Assembly (NCBI RefSeq): GCF_015207605.1
Contig: NZ_JADEWO010000010.1
Location: 1-64,000 of the forward strand
Reading direction: 5' to 3'
Source of the DNA: Oculatella sp. LEGE 06141
Lineage (GTDB): Bacteria; Cyanobacteriota; Cyanobacteriia; Elainellales; Elainellaceae
Length of the DNA stretch: 64,000 nt
The notes under the pieces are model-generated. The model had not been told where the DNA came from. It did not search any database and was given only the letters and a program-made list of their open reading frames with translations. Positions 9,416 through 19,173 of this stretch are shown here, piece after piece; the stretch's first letter is position 1; each line of letters opens with the position of its first letter. Position numbers and translations under genes: made by a program.

Positions 9416-10300
9416 CTAGATCAGCACGCCCAACACCATTCCGATCAGCAGCACAAACCCAAGCCAAACATTTTGACGGAACACCTGGGTATATACCGAG
9501 TGATGGGGTTTCGCGGGACGCAACTGGTAGTAGTGCCACGCCCAACCGACAACGGCGATCGCCAGCGACAGCCAGAACCCAACCCCTAATCCCATCGTGA
9601 TCCCAACGGCAACCAGCGACAGCGTTGTTCCGGCAAAGAACAGACCAACCGCTTCGGCGGCGTAGGAACCAAAAAATAAAGCGCTCGAATTGACTCCAAT
9701 CCGCTTGTCGTCGTCTCGATCGGCCATTGCATAAACGGTATCAAAGCCAAGCGTCCACAGCACGGTTGCGCCCCAAAGCCACCACGTCGGCAGTTCCAGT
9801 GCCTCTGTAACGGCTGTCCAGCTAATCAGCACGCCAAACCCCCAGGCGATCGACAGCACCAACTGCGGCACCGGAAACACCCGCTTTGCTAGCGGATACA
9901 AAATAATCACAGGCACCGCCGCCACGCAGAGCCAGAAGCTGAGGGCATTTAAATAGGAAGCCAGTACCCAGGCACAGGCAAACGAAACCACCGCCACCAC
10001 CAGTCCCGTTTTGATGGAAAGCGCCCGCGAGGCTAGTGGTCGGCTGCGAGTCCGCTGCACTCGCGGGTCGATATCTCGATCCCACAAATCGTTAACGACA
10101 CATCCAGCGGCACTAGTTGCTAAACTACCTAACACAATCACGCCGACTAACGGCCACGGCGGCGTTCCGCGAGCGGCAAGGAAGACGGCCCATAGGGCGG
10201 GGATCATTAAAATCAGCCGTCCGGTTGGTTTGTCCCAGCGCAAGAGTCGAGCCACAGTCAACCAGGTTGGTTCAGATTTGCGTTGAGGCTGCGTCAGCAT
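9416..10300 (-). CDS. 4-hydroxybenzoate solanesyltransferase-like UbiA prenyltransferase
   Basis: A UbiA-superfamily integral membrane prenyltransferase of 294 residues. Start MLTQPQRKSEP is preferred over an upstream ATG at 10333. Both Asp-rich prenyl-diphosphate/Mg motifs are present: NDLWDRDID in the first half and DTVYAMADRDDD in the second. Long hydrophobic helices fill the rest. In cyanobacteria the closest described role is attachment of a solanesyl chain to 4-hydroxybenzoate in plastoquinone synthesis (plqA, slr0926 in Synechocystis); RWDKPTGRLILMIPALWAVF near the N-terminus is typical of this subgroup. No pathway partners are adjacent. It is transcribed away from the ParA gene. Confidence 0.9.
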   Translation of the reverse strand: MLTQPQRKSEPTWLTVARLLRWDKPTGRLILMIPALWAVFLAARGTPPWPLVGVIVLGSLATSAAGCVVNDLWDRDIDPRVQRTRSRPLASRALSIKTGLVVAVVSFACAWVLASYLNALSFWLCVAAVPVIILYPLAKRVFPVPQLVLSIAWGFGVLISWTAVTEALELPTWWLWGATVLWTLGFDTVYAMADRDDDKRIGVNSSALFFGSYAAEAVGLFFAGTTLSLVAVGITMGLGVGFWLSLAIAVVGWAWHYYQLRPAKPHHSVYTQVFRQNVWLGFVLLIGMVLGVLI

Positions 10301-10498
10301 GGCAAAAGCAGGAAAGATTGAGGAATGCTGCACTCTAGAATAACGCCAGTTGTGGCTTGGCGGTTAGGGGGTAAACGGTCAGGATTAAAAGGGTAAGGAA
10401 GCGCAGGGGTTCAACTTAGAGAACCGTACGGCAGTGGTTGAGCAACCCAAAACGGGGGCAGGGGGTGTGTAATTGGCTAACGGCATATGGCCTAACTC

Positions 10499-11098
10499 AT
10501 GATTATTACCGTGGCTAGCTTTAAAGGCGGTGTTGGTAAAACCACGGCGGCTATTCACCTGGCGGCGTTTCTGCAAACCCAGGCGGAAACGTTGCTCATC
10601 GATGCCGACCCCAACCGTTCGGCAACCGGATGGGCGAGTCGGGGGCAGTTGCCTTTTGACGTGGTGGATGAGTGGCGATCGCCCCATTCCAATCGACGCT
10701 ATCACCATGTTGTGATTGATACCCAGGCTCGCCCCGTTGAAGCCGATCTGGCATTGTTAGCCGATGGCTGCGATTTGCTGGTGGTTCCCACCACTCCAGA
10801 TGTGTTGTCGTTAGAAGCCCTGGTCTTGACATTAGACTATCTGCACAAAATTGAGGCAAACCGCTACCGCATTCTGCTCAACGTCATTCCACCTAAACCC
10901 AATCGAGATGGCGAGCAGGTTAGAGCCATGTTGCTAGAAGCAAGGCTGCCAGTCTTCTCAACGGGCATTCGTCGCCTTGCCGTGTTTCAAAAAGCAGCGC
11001 GGCTGGGTGTTCCGGTGTATGCCGTTAAAGATGCCAAAGCCCAGGAAGGCTGGCAAGACTATCAGCAGGTTGGGCATGAACTTCTGGCTAATTTTTGA
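10499..11098 (+). CDS. ParA/MinD-family ATPase
   Basis: A 199-residue P-loop ATPase with the deviant Walker A KGGVGKTT at residues 9-16, including the signature Lys of the ParA/MinD family, and TLLIDADPN as the next nucleotide-contacting segment. The protein is short for a ParA and lacks any N-terminal helix-turn-helix, so it resembles orphan or cargo-positioning ParA proteins more than plasmid ParA. No ParB or McdB-like partner is adjacent: the neighbours are a divergent prenyltransferase and a downstream exopolyphosphatase. A parS-like site exists 26 kb away but there is no reason to link them. The cargo is unknown. Confidence 0.9.
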   Translation: MIITVASFKGGVGKTTAAIHLAAFLQTQAETLLIDADPNRSATGWASRGQLPFDVVDEWRSPHSNRRYHHVVIDTQARPVEADLALLADGCDLLVVPTTPDVLSLEALVLTLDYLHKIEANRYRILLNVIPPKPNRDGEQVRAMLLEARLPVFSTGIRRLAVFQKAARLGVPVYAVKDAKAQEGWQDYQQVGHELLANF

Positions 11099-11449
11099 TA
11101 ATCCCTTGCGATAAACCTCTATCCTAAGAATTGAGAACCCCCTGGGATCTCTGCCCAATTCAGTAGTGGCATGGGGAACCCACCACGATAAAATCAGGAC
11201 AAATTTTTCATTAGATGAAATTTCGGGGCAAATGCAGCACATTTGCTCTGTATTCAAACAAACTCTTAACCCCGTCCTTGATTGTATTGAGTGGTACAAA
11301 GTTGCCGGATTGGCGCTTTGTTCATTGAAACAATTAAAGAGCTTTAGGCACATTATTGCGGCCTAACTAAGTATTTTTGCGGTCTTCGCCATCTCCTTAG
11401 TTTGAGCCGAACTTGAGTTCATGCCAGCAGTGTTATTTTGGGTGGCTGA
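11099..11449. other. Intergenic region upstream of exopolyphosphatase
   Basis: About 350 bp between ParA and the exopolyphosphatase gene. I see no coding frame with family character, no tRNA and no strong hairpin. It presumably holds the ppx promoter. Confidence 0.4.
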
Positions 11450-13105
11450 ATGGTTAACCTGGTCTACAAAAGCAAAGATCGGCTTCTCAATAGCCCAATT
11501 CGGGCTGTGCCGCGTGACCGTACCCTCGCTGCGATCGATGTCGGCACGAATTCGATTCATATGGTAGTGGTGCAAATTGAGCCAACGCTGCCATCCTTCA
11601 CCATTATTGCCAAAGAAAAAGCGACCGTTCGATTGGGCGATCGCGACAAAAAAACAGGGCAGCTCACGCCAGATGCCATTGAACGAGCGATCGAAGCCTT
11701 GAAACGCTGTCAAGAGATTGCCCATAGCCTCAACGCTGAAGACATTGTGGCCGTTGCCACCAGTGCTGTGCGGGAATCGCCCAACGGCCATACCTTTCTC
11801 CAGCAGGTAGAAGACGAACTGGGGTTGTCCATCAACCTGATTTCGGGTCAGGAAGAAGCTCGCCGCATTTACCTGGGCGTATTGTCGGGCATGGAGTTTA
11901 GCAACCAGCCCCATGTGATGATCGACATTGGCGGCGGCTCAACCGAGCTAATTTTGGGCGATGGGCACGAACCCAGAACCTTAAGCAGCACAAAGGTGGG
12001 GGCGGTACGGCTCAGCTCAGAGTTTGTCACCACCGACCCCATTAGCAACAGCGAGTTTAACTACCTGAAAGCTTACGTGCGTGGCATGTTAGAGCGGCCT
12101 ACCGAGGAACTGCAGGCGCACCTTCAACCCGGTGAACAGCCGCAACTGGTAGGCACCTCTGGCACGATCGAAACGCTTGCCAGCATCCATGCGCGCGAAA
12201 CATTGGGGTTTGTACCGACACCGCTGCACGGGTACGAACTGAGCTTGAAAGACTTACGCGACATCATTGGTCGTTTACGTAAGCTCAACTGCGCCGATCG
12301 GCAAGCCATTCCCGGCATGTCTGACCGCCGCTCTGAAATTATTGTGGCGGGAGCCATCATCTTGCAAGAAGCAATGGATTTGCTCGGCATTGAGACGCTA
12401 ACCATCTGTGAACGATCGCTACGAGAAGGGGTGGTTGTAGACTGGATGCTCACCCACGGGCTAATCGAAGACCGGCTGCGCTATCAGGGTTCCGTGCGCG
12501 AACGCAGCGTCATCAGAACGGCGCAAAAGTATCAGATCGACCTGGAACACGCCGAGCGGGTCGCCAAGTTTGCCGTCAATTTGTTTGATCAAATTCAGGG
12601 CAGCTTGCACGAGTGGGACGATGAAGAGCGGGAGTTGCTGTGGGCAGCCGCCATTCTGCACAATGCAGGTCATTTTGTGAGCCACTCCTCCCACCACAAA
12701 CACTCTTACTACCTGATTCGCAATGGTGAACTGCTGGGGTACAACGAGATTGAGGTCGAGACGATCGCCAATCTGGCTCGGTATCACCGCAAGAGCAGCC
12801 CCAAAAAGAAGCACGACAGCTACCGCAACATCAACAGCAAAAAGCATCGTCGCGTTGTAGATCAGCTGAGCTGCCTGCTGCGGCTGGCTGTGGCACTCGA
12901 TCGCCGTCAAATTGGAGCCATTGCCGAGGTCACGTGCGATTATCATGCCGACACCAAAGAAATGCACCTGCGGCTGCAAGCTACCCACCCAGAAGACGAC
13001 TGCGCCCTGGAGTTGTGGAGTCTGGATCAAAAGAAAGACTGCTTCGAGGCTGAATATAACCTGACGCTGGTACCAATTTTAGAATCGGCGGTGGCTGTGA
13101 ACTAG
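11450..13105 (+). CDS. ppx: Exopolyphosphatase / guanosine pentaphosphate phosphohydrolase
   Basis: A 551-residue Ppx/GppA-family protein. The ASKHA phosphate-binding elements are visible: AAIDVGTNSIHMVV near residues 27-40, and MIDIGGGSTELILG near residue 160. The C-terminal half is an HD-type helical domain (ILHNAGHFVSHSSHHKHSYY), as in full-length Ppx. It should release phosphate from polyphosphate ends and may act on pppGpp. Length matches bacterial Ppx of about 500-550 residues. The start at 11450 leaves about 25 residues before the ASKHA core. It ends 10 bp before the stop of the convergent hybrid kinase. Confidence 0.94.
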   Translation: MVNLVYKSKDRLLNSPIRAVPRDRTLAAIDVGTNSIHMVVVQIEPTLPSFTIIAKEKATVRLGDRDKKTGQLTPDAIERAIEALKRCQEIAHSLNAEDIVAVATSAVRESPNGHTFLQQVEDELGLSINLISGQEEARRIYLGVLSGMEFSNQPHVMIDIGGGSTELILGDGHEPRTLSSTKVGAVRLSSEFVTTDPISNSEFNYLKAYVRGMLERPTEELQAHLQPGEQPQLVGTSGTIETLASIHARETLGFVPTPLHGYELSLKDLRDIIGRLRKLNCADRQAIPGMSDRRSEIIVAGAIILQEAMDLLGIETLTICERSLREGVVVDWMLTHGLIEDRLRYQGSVRERSVIRTAQKYQIDLEHAERVAKFAVNLFDQIQGSLHEWDDEERELLWAAAILHNAGHFVSHSSHHKHSYYLIRNGELLGYNEIEVETIANLARYHRKSSPKKKHDSYRNINSKKHRRVVDQLSCLLRLAVALDRRQIGAIAEVTCDYHADTKEMHLRLQATHPEDDCALELWSLDQKKDCFEAEYNLTLVPILESAVAVN

Positions 13106-13115
13106 CGGCTGAGGG

Positions 13116-15038
13116 TTATCCCGCTGTCGTTAACTGAGCGATCGCAGCTATTAGTGCAGCTGGGTCCACCGGTTTAGAGAGGTGGGTTTGAAAGCCAACC
13201 GCAATGGCTTTTTGCTGGTTTATTTCCCCAGCATAGGCTGTGAGGGCGATCGCCGGAACCTGCCCGCTTTGTTCAGGGGGGAGAGTTCTCACCTGCCGCA
13301 GCAACATGTATCCATCCATTTCGGGCATACCCACATCGCTCAACAGTATATCTGGCTGAAACTCGGCTAAAGCGGCAAGTGCTTCGAGGGCGGAAGTTGC
13401 GACCCTCACGGTTGCGCCATATTGGTCTAGCAGGAAGGCGATAAACTCACGGGTATCCGCTTCGTCGTCTACCACCAAGACTCTGATGCCGTCTAAGTTG
13501 GTGAATGGTTCATAGGGTGGCTTATCATCCTCCATAGCAGCCGGGTTCCGCATCAGCGGTAGCTCCACCGTAAAGGTCGCACCTTTTCCTTCCCCCGAAC
13601 TTTCTGCCCATACGGTGCCGCCGTGCAGTTCAACCAGGTGACGCACGATCGCCAACCCCAACCCCAACCCACCATGCACACGGGTGATAGAGGCATCAAA
13701 CTGCCGGAAGTAGTCAAACACATGGGGCAGAAAGTCGGCGCTGATGCCCTGCCCGGTATCCCGGACTCGAATTTGAATCTGAGTATCCTGATGGGCGAGT
13801 GAAATCCAGACCTGCCCCCCTGCTGGTGTGAACTTGATGGCATTCGACAATAAATTCCAGATCACCTGCTGCAAGCGGGTTTCATCCCCCACTACCGGCC
13901 CTGGCACAGAATCCACCACAAACTTGAGATCGATAGACTTGGCATTTGCCGCCAGCCGCATGGTTTCAATGGCTGCTTCAATCACCAATACCAGATCGAT
14001 TGGCTTAACGTTCAAGCTCAATTTACCTTGAACAATGCTGGAAATATCGAGCAAATCATCGATCAGTTGTGCCTGGGTTGAGGCGTTACGCTCAATTGTG
14101 GCGATCGCCCGTGTCAGGGTATCTGCATCGTAGGAATGCGATCGCAATAGCTTTGACCAACCCAAAATAGCGTTCAGGGGCGATCGCAGTTCATGGGACA
14201 GCACCGCTAAAAACTCGTCTTTAACGCGATTGGCTCGATCCAGTGCCTCAGCCTGTTGCCGAAAGCGCAATTCACTCTGGCGTAGCGCCTGTTCGGCCTG
14301 TTTGCGATCGCTAATATCTTCCATCAAGCCATCAATGATGGTAATGCCCTCCACCTGCGTAAACGTCTTACTGACCCGCACCCAGATCTGGGTGCCATCG
14401 GCACGTCGCAGTTGCAGGTCTCGCTCTCGCACCTGGGCATTTTGTTTAAGCTGGTTCAGCAGTTCCGCATAGTCCTCCGATTGAAAATAGCCAGCCAGCG
14501 GTTGGTTGGCTGGCAGCTCGGCCAATGAATTTAAACCCAGTAACCGCAAAAAAGCGGCATTACCTTCCAGCAATGCACCATCCGACGAGAGACGATATAC
14601 CGCAACATTGAGCTGATTCAGCAAGGTTTGGAACCGAACTTCTAACCCTGCGGCTTTGCGCTGCGCTATGGCTCGCTCTAGCACCGCACGAACCGCACCC
14701 CGCAAGCGAACATAGTGCTTCGGCGACTTGATGATGTAGTCGTCTAATCCAGACTTCATCGCCTCGACGGCAACCTCCTGGGTGCCGCTATTGGTGAACA
14801 TGATCACCGGACGGTCAGGATAACGCGACTTCACAGTTTGAACAACGGTTAGGCCATCACTCCATCGCAGTTGATAGTCTGAAATGGTCAGGTCAAATTG
14901 CCCTGCATCCAGTGCCCACGTTAAATCGGCAGCTTGAATCACCTGAGTTACATGTACTGCTGGAAATTCTCGCTCTAGTTCTCGGATAGCCAAAAGGCGA
15001 TCGTGAGGATTGTCGTCAACCAAGAGAATGCGTAACAT
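13116..15038 (-). CDS. Hybrid histidine kinase REC-PAS-HisKA-HATPase-REC
   Basis: A 640-residue soluble kinase; start MLRILLVDDNPHD is chosen because the receiver begins there. N-terminal receiver (1-125, Asp54 in TISDYQLRWSDG, Lys104), PAS (about 135-250), HisKA with His282 in VLSHELRSPLNAI, HATPase (about 390-500), C-terminal receiver (about 515-635, SDVGMPEMDG and LSKPVD intact). Its REC-PAS half closely resembles that of the kinase at 15605 (both have DRLLAIRELxREFP and MFTN(S/T)G), pointing to a duplication. It lies 106 bp downstream of the Rcp1-like gene in the same orientation and is probably the last gene of the signalling cassette. The C-terminal receiver allows internal phosphotransfer. 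Confidence 0.94.
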   Translation of the reverse strand: MLRILLVDDNPHDRLLAIRELEREFPAVHVTQVIQAADLTWALDAGQFDLTISDYQLRWSDGLTVVQTVKSRYPDRPVIMFTNSGTQEVAVEAMKSGLDDYIIKSPKHYVRLRGAVRAVLERAIAQRKAAGLEVRFQTLLNQLNVAVYRLSSDGALLEGNAAFLRLLGLNSLAELPANQPLAGYFQSEDYAELLNQLKQNAQVRERDLQLRRADGTQIWVRVSKTFTQVEGITIIDGLMEDISDRKQAEQALRQSELRFRQQAEALDRANRVKDEFLAVLSHELRSPLNAILGWSKLLRSHSYDADTLTRAIATIERNASTQAQLIDDLLDISSIVQGKLSLNVKPIDLVLVIEAAIETMRLAANAKSIDLKFVVDSVPGPVVGDETRLQQVIWNLLSNAIKFTPAGGQVWISLAHQDTQIQIRVRDTGQGISADFLPHVFDYFRQFDASITRVHGGLGLGLAIVRHLVELHGGTVWAESSGEGKGATFTVELPLMRNPAAMEDDKPPYEPFTNLDGIRVLVVDDEADTREFIAFLLDQYGATVRVATSALEALAALAEFQPDILLSDVGMPEMDGYMLLRQVRTLPPEQSGQVPAIALTAYAGEINQQKAIAVGFQTHLSKPVDPAALIAAIAQLTTAG

Positions 15039-15144
15039 GAGTGACAGGAAGGAACGGCTGAGATAACTGCACAATCAGGTACTTGAAAGTATTACAGCCA
15101 TTTACGGTTCCCGAATACTGTTACAAGGTAGATTCAATCTGTAT

Positions 15145-15597
15145 TTAATCTGCTTCAATTTGTGGATTTTCGTTCAAAATCAGCCAATGCAGGTTTAGCG
15201 TCTTGACGATATCGACCAGGCTATTAAACTCGACCGGTTTGGTCATGTAGGCATTCGCACCCAGGTCATACACTCGATTAATGTCAGAAGACTCTCTAGA
15301 AGCCGTTAACATAACGACGGGTAGCCGCTTCAGGTCGGGCTGTTGGCGCAGCCACATTAGCACTTCTGCACCCGATCGCCGGGGTAGTTTTAGGTCGAGC
15401 AACACCAGCACAGGGAAAGGATAGCGATCGCGGTTGGTGTAGGGCGCTTGTCGAGACAGGTAAAGAACGGCAGCATCTCCATCCGTAACCACCTGAAGCG
15501 GATTTGGAATATTGGCCTTGTTAAAGGCTCGTCGGATCAGGAGGATATCTTTAGGATTGTCCTCCACCAGCAAAACGGTGTCCTGTGCAGTACTCAT
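15145..15597 (-). CDS. Rcp1-like response regulator
   Basis: A 150-residue stand-alone receiver of the Rcp1 type, the CheY-like partners of cyanobacterial phytochromes. Markers: VLLVEDNPKDILLIRRAF at the start, the TNRDRYPFPVLVLLDLKLPRRSG phosphoacceptor segment with the family's inserted loop, LTASRESSDINRVYDLGANAY, and KPVEF. All catalytic residues are present. It starts 7 bp after the stop of the REC-PAS kinase, so the two are co-transcribed. The kinases of this cassette carry the SHDLRAPLR type of H-box seen in phytochrome-like kinases, which fits an Rcp1-like phosphoacceptor. No phytochrome is in the window. Confidence 0.93.
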   Translation of the reverse strand: MSTAQDTVLLVEDNPKDILLIRRAFNKANIPNPLQVVTDGDAAVLYLSRQAPYTNRDRYPFPVLVLLDLKLPRRSGAEVLMWLRQQPDLKRLPVVMLTASRESSDINRVYDLGANAYMTKPVEFNSLVDIVKTLNLHWLILNENPQIEAD

Positions 15598-15604
15598 ACG
15601 TTTT

Positions 15605-17134
15605 CTAGGCCAGGGATAACTCTATCCAAAACCGACTGCCCTGTCCGGGCTGCGACTCTACGCCAATTTGCCCATTCATCTGCTCGATTCCTTTTCGCAC
15701 GATCGCTAACCCAATTCCTGTGCCGGGGTACACCTCTCCCCCGTGCAAACGCTCAAACACGTTAAAAATGCGTTGCTGCGCCTCGGGTGCAATCCCAATA
15801 CCATTGTCAGCGATCCATAGCCGAATGCGATCGCCCCGTGTCTCTGCCCATAGTCTGACCTGGGGCTGTACACCGGGAGCCACAAACTTGATGGCGTTGG
15901 TCAGCAAATTTGTTAGCACCTGGGTGAGAGTCAGGCGATCGGCGATCGCCATCCCGGTAAACGGTTCAACTACAACACGAGCCTGACGTTGCTCTAACTC
16001 AGGTGCAAGCTGCATTAAGACACTGGTTACCACCCGTTCCAGGTCGATCGGCTGAAGCGGGATATCGGCCTGACTGAGCTGACTGTAAGCGAGCAAGTCT
16101 TGGATCAGGCGATCGGTTTGCTGGGTATCGACATAAATCCGCTGGAGGTAGTCCTGACCGATGGCATCCAATTGGTTGGTGTGCTCTTCCAGCAAGATTT
16201 GAGCAAACGCCTGAATGGCGCGGAGGGGGGCACGCAAATCGTGGGATACCGAGTAAGCAAAGTCTTGCAGATTTTGATTAGCGGTGGCTAACCGTTGGTT
16301 GGTCGATTCGAGTTCACGGTTGGTGGCCTCTAGTTGGGCAGTGCGCTCTGTCACCCGTCCCTCTAGCACTTCGTTGAGGTGCTGGAGCTGCATTTCTGCC
16401 CGTTTGCGCTCCGTAATATCTTCAATTAACCCATCCAAAACAGTTTCATCATCCACCGGGTTAAGCATTGTGCTAAACACGACCCACATCGGCTTGCCAT
16501 CACTTCCCTGGATCTGCGTTTCCTGGTGCTGATGTTGGGGGGGCACAAGGCGAGCGAGCTGTAGATACTGCTGGCGCAGGTCTAATGGCAAAACAGCCTG
16601 TGCTTGTGCGATCGAATCTACACCTAACACGTTCAGCAAGGCCGGGTTGCACTCCAGCAGGTTTCCGTTGGCATCCGACCGGAAAACCCCCACATTCAAC
16701 TGGTTTAAAAGAGCCTGAAGACGCAGATCCAGCCGAGCCGCTCTTTGCTCAGCCTCAACCCGCTCCAACGCCACTCGCACCGCAGCCGCTAAGCGAACAT
16801 AGCGGTTTGGCTGCTTGAGGACATAGTCATTTAATCCCGCTTTCATAGACTCAACCGCAATCTCTTCACTGCCTGTGTTGGTAAACATAATCACAGGACG
16901 AGTAGGATAGCGGGCTTTAAGCGTGCGTAACACCTCTAAACCGTTACTCCAGCCTAGCTGGTAGTCGGTAATCACCAGGTTAAACGTCCCTGTGGCTACC
17001 GCCTGGGCAAAACTCTCGGCTTCCCGAATCTCCTGGATCTGAACCTGCGGAAATTCTCGCTTTAGCTCTCGAATCGCCAGGAGGCGATCGCCCGGATTAT
17101 CGTCAATTAACAGAATGCTAAATCCCTGACTCAT
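15605..17134 (-). CDS. Histidine kinase REC-PAS-HisKA-HATPase
   Basis: A 509-residue soluble kinase; start MSQGFSILLIDDN is chosen at the receiver boundary. Receiver (1-125, Asp57 in VITDYQLGWSNG, Lys107), PAS (about 137-250), coiled coil (about 250-290), HisKA with His298 in YSVSHDLRAPLRAI, HATPase (about 395-505, with NAIKF, DNGIGI and GTGIGLAIV). Its ATG overlaps the end of the CHASE3 kinase by 17 bp and its stop is 7 bp from the Rcp1-like gene, so three genes are tightly coupled. The N-terminal receiver means it is probably a phosphorelay acceptor as well as a kinase. It is paralogous to 13116-15038 over REC-PAS but lacks that gene's C-terminal receiver. Confidence 0.94.
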   Translation of the reverse strand: MSQGFSILLIDDNPGDRLLAIRELKREFPQVQIQEIREAESFAQAVATGTFNLVITDYQLGWSNGLEVLRTLKARYPTRPVIMFTNTGSEEIAVESMKAGLNDYVLKQPNRYVRLAAAVRVALERVEAEQRAARLDLRLQALLNQLNVGVFRSDANGNLLECNPALLNVLGVDSIAQAQAVLPLDLRQQYLQLARLVPPQHQHQETQIQGSDGKPMWVVFSTMLNPVDDETVLDGLIEDITERKRAEMQLQHLNEVLEGRVTERTAQLEATNRELESTNQRLATANQNLQDFAYSVSHDLRAPLRAIQAFAQILLEEHTNQLDAIGQDYLQRIYVDTQQTDRLIQDLLAYSQLSQADIPLQPIDLERVVTSVLMQLAPELEQRQARVVVEPFTGMAIADRLTLTQVLTNLLTNAIKFVAPGVQPQVRLWAETRGDRIRLWIADNGIGIAPEAQQRIFNVFERLHGGEVYPGTGIGLAIVRKGIEQMNGQIGVESQPGQGSRFWIELSLA

Positions 17135-19112
17135 CAAATTGGTTGTGGTCTTGCTTATAGTCCTGGTTATGAACAATGCGTGTCCGTTCAGCGGCTGGCA
17201 GTTCAAGCCAGAAACGGCTACCCTGCCCCGGTGCCGATTCCACCCCAACACGACCGTTCATTCGTTCTATCCCTTTGCGAACGATCGCCAGACCAATGCC
17301 CGTACCAGGATAAATTTCTACACCATGCAGCCGTTCGAAAACGCGAAACACGCGATCCTGGTGTTCTGGAGCAATGCCAATGCCGTTATCGGCGATCCAC
17401 AGGCGCACCGAATCAGGGTGCTCCTGCGCGTACACCTGCACAGATGGCGATTGGTCTGGCTCTACAAACTTCATGGCATTGGTTAACAAGTTCGTCACCA
17501 CTTGCGTTAGCGTTGAGCGGTGAGCCATGACCCGGGGCAACGGTGAGTCCACCTTTATCTCGGCCTGCTGTTCCTGCACCTGGGCATTTAACTGCTTTAG
17601 CGCATCATTTACGACGGTCTCCAAACTCACCGATTGCAGTTGAACTTGAGTGCGGCTCAAGCGGCTGTAATTTAGCAAGTCGGCAATCAGGGTGTCCATT
17701 TGGATCGCACCCTCAATGATGTAGTGGGTGTATTCCTGCCCCACCGCATCAAGTTGGTCGCCATAGTCTTCTAGCAATGCCTGAGCAAAGCCCTGCATGG
17801 TTCGCAACGGCGCTCGTAAATCATGGGAAACCGAGTAGCTAAAGGCTTCGAGGTCGTCATTGCTCTCTTGCAAGCGTATGGTGCGTTCTGCCACCCGTCT
17901 TTCCAGTTCTTCGGTGTAGCCTTGAAGCTGTTCGCGCAGTTTAGATTGTTGAACCGCGATCGCCAACTGGTCGGCCACTTCACGGGCAATGTCCTGGTCT
18001 TCCTGGTTAAAACCGTTCGTGGTTTTAGCAAACAGATTGAGATTGCCGATCTGTTTGCCCTCAGCCATCATCACAACGCTCAGAACGCTGAGATACCCCT
18101 GTGATAGCAGCAATTCCAGGGTGGCAGAACGGGGATTGAGGCTGGCGAGATCTGCAACATACAGAACAGGGTCTCGATGGGTCAGCAGATCGGGCGATAG
18201 GCGATCGTCCAGCGGCAGAACCATGCTTATCATCTCACCCGCCTCTTGCTTGATGAGGGTCTGGATTTCGTTCACCTCAGCATCCAGCAGGGTAATGCCA
18301 CCTTCCCGTCCGGGCAGCTTGCTAATTAATTGCGAGAGCGCTTCATGGGCAAGAGACTCAAGGGATTGTGCTGCTAAAATAGCTCGGTCAATGTCGTGTA
18401 AGGCGGCTAAGCGCTGCGCCGAGCGCTGGGCGGTTTCAGTTTGCACCTGAGCCGTTTGCAGTGCCGTCTCATAAACATCAGAAACCTGGAAAAGCTGACG
18501 CTGGATATAGTAAGCCAGAATCGCCCCAATCACGATCGCCAGCACAATGCTGGTGGCAACAACCGATACGGTAGTCTGCCGCACCCGTTGACTGCGCTGA
18601 TCTCGCAGGCTTTCTTCGGTCGCTATAAAGGTAGCAACCTGACGACGCATTCCGTCCATTAGCTGTTTTCGTGCCCGCAGAACCGATAGGGGTTCGTCCT
18701 GCTGTTGACGAACCAACACCATGAGCGCTGGGACATAGTTTTCCCACTCCTGGTAGCGCGATCGAAGTTGAATCACCCGCTGCACCTGGAGGGGGTTGTC
18801 GTCAACCAACTGCTCTAACGTATTCATGGCTGGCTCGATCGCGCCCCTGGCATCTTCATAGGGCTGCAAAAACTCTCGCTCCTGAGCCAGAAAATAGCCT
18901 CGGATTCCCGTTTCCGAATCCAGCAGCAGCTTTTGAGTATGGTTAGCTTGAGCAATGACCGCATCGGTATGCTCTAGCCACTGTATTGCCGACAGCAGGC
19001 GAGTAATTTGCCAAACGGAAACCCCCGAAAACAACAACAATAGAACAATCGGCATGGCGATCGTTTTGGAAAGCCGCTGTCGGAAGTTGGTTTGAGCAGG
19101 ATCGAGCAACAT
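17118..19112 (-). CDS. CHASE3-GAF membrane histidine kinase
   Basis: A 664-residue inner-membrane sensor kinase. TM1 lies at about 17-37, followed by a periplasmic CHASE3 domain (about 40-178, with the typical SETGIRGYFLAQEREFLQPY segment) and TM2 (about 182-202). A coiled coil then leads to GAF (about 235-390), a second coiled coil, HisKA with His430 in YSVSHDLRAPLRTM, and HATPase (about 530-640). There is no HAMP domain. It is the only membrane sensor of the cassette and so probably its signal input. The last 17 bp overlap the next kinase gene. Upstream, 61 bp separate it from inositol monophosphatase, so either readthrough or its own promoter is possible. Confidence 0.94.
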   Translation of the reverse strand: MLLDPAQTNFRQRLSKTIAMPIVLLLLFSGVSVWQITRLLSAIQWLEHTDAVIAQANHTQKLLLDSETGIRGYFLAQEREFLQPYEDARGAIEPAMNTLEQLVDDNPLQVQRVIQLRSRYQEWENYVPALMVLVRQQQDEPLSVLRARKQLMDGMRRQVATFIATEESLRDQRSQRVRQTTVSVVATSIVLAIVIGAILAYYIQRQLFQVSDVYETALQTAQVQTETAQRSAQRLAALHDIDRAILAAQSLESLAHEALSQLISKLPGREGGITLLDAEVNEIQTLIKQEAGEMISMVLPLDDRLSPDLLTHRDPVLYVADLASLNPRSATLELLLSQGYLSVLSVVMMAEGKQIGNLNLFAKTTNGFNQEDQDIAREVADQLAIAVQQSKLREQLQGYTEELERRVAERTIRLQESNDDLEAFSYSVSHDLRAPLRTMQGFAQALLEDYGDQLDAVGQEYTHYIIEGAIQMDTLIADLLNYSRLSRTQVQLQSVSLETVVNDALKQLNAQVQEQQAEIKVDSPLPRVMAHRSTLTQVVTNLLTNAMKFVEPDQSPSVQVYAQEHPDSVRLWIADNGIGIAPEHQDRVFRVFERLHGVEIYPGTGIGLAIVRKGIERMNGRVGVESAPGQGSRFWLELPAAERTRIVHNQDYKQDHNQFDESGI

Positions 19113-19173
19113 TCCACCATGCTAGTAGTAAACCTAAGGGTAGGAAGCACTACCGAACGCGGTATAAGACTTA

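Noticed and set aside
12461-13030. Open frame of 189 codons inside the exopolyphosphatase gene, minus strand
   Set aside because: Sits wholly within a well-supported gene on the other strand; no family character.
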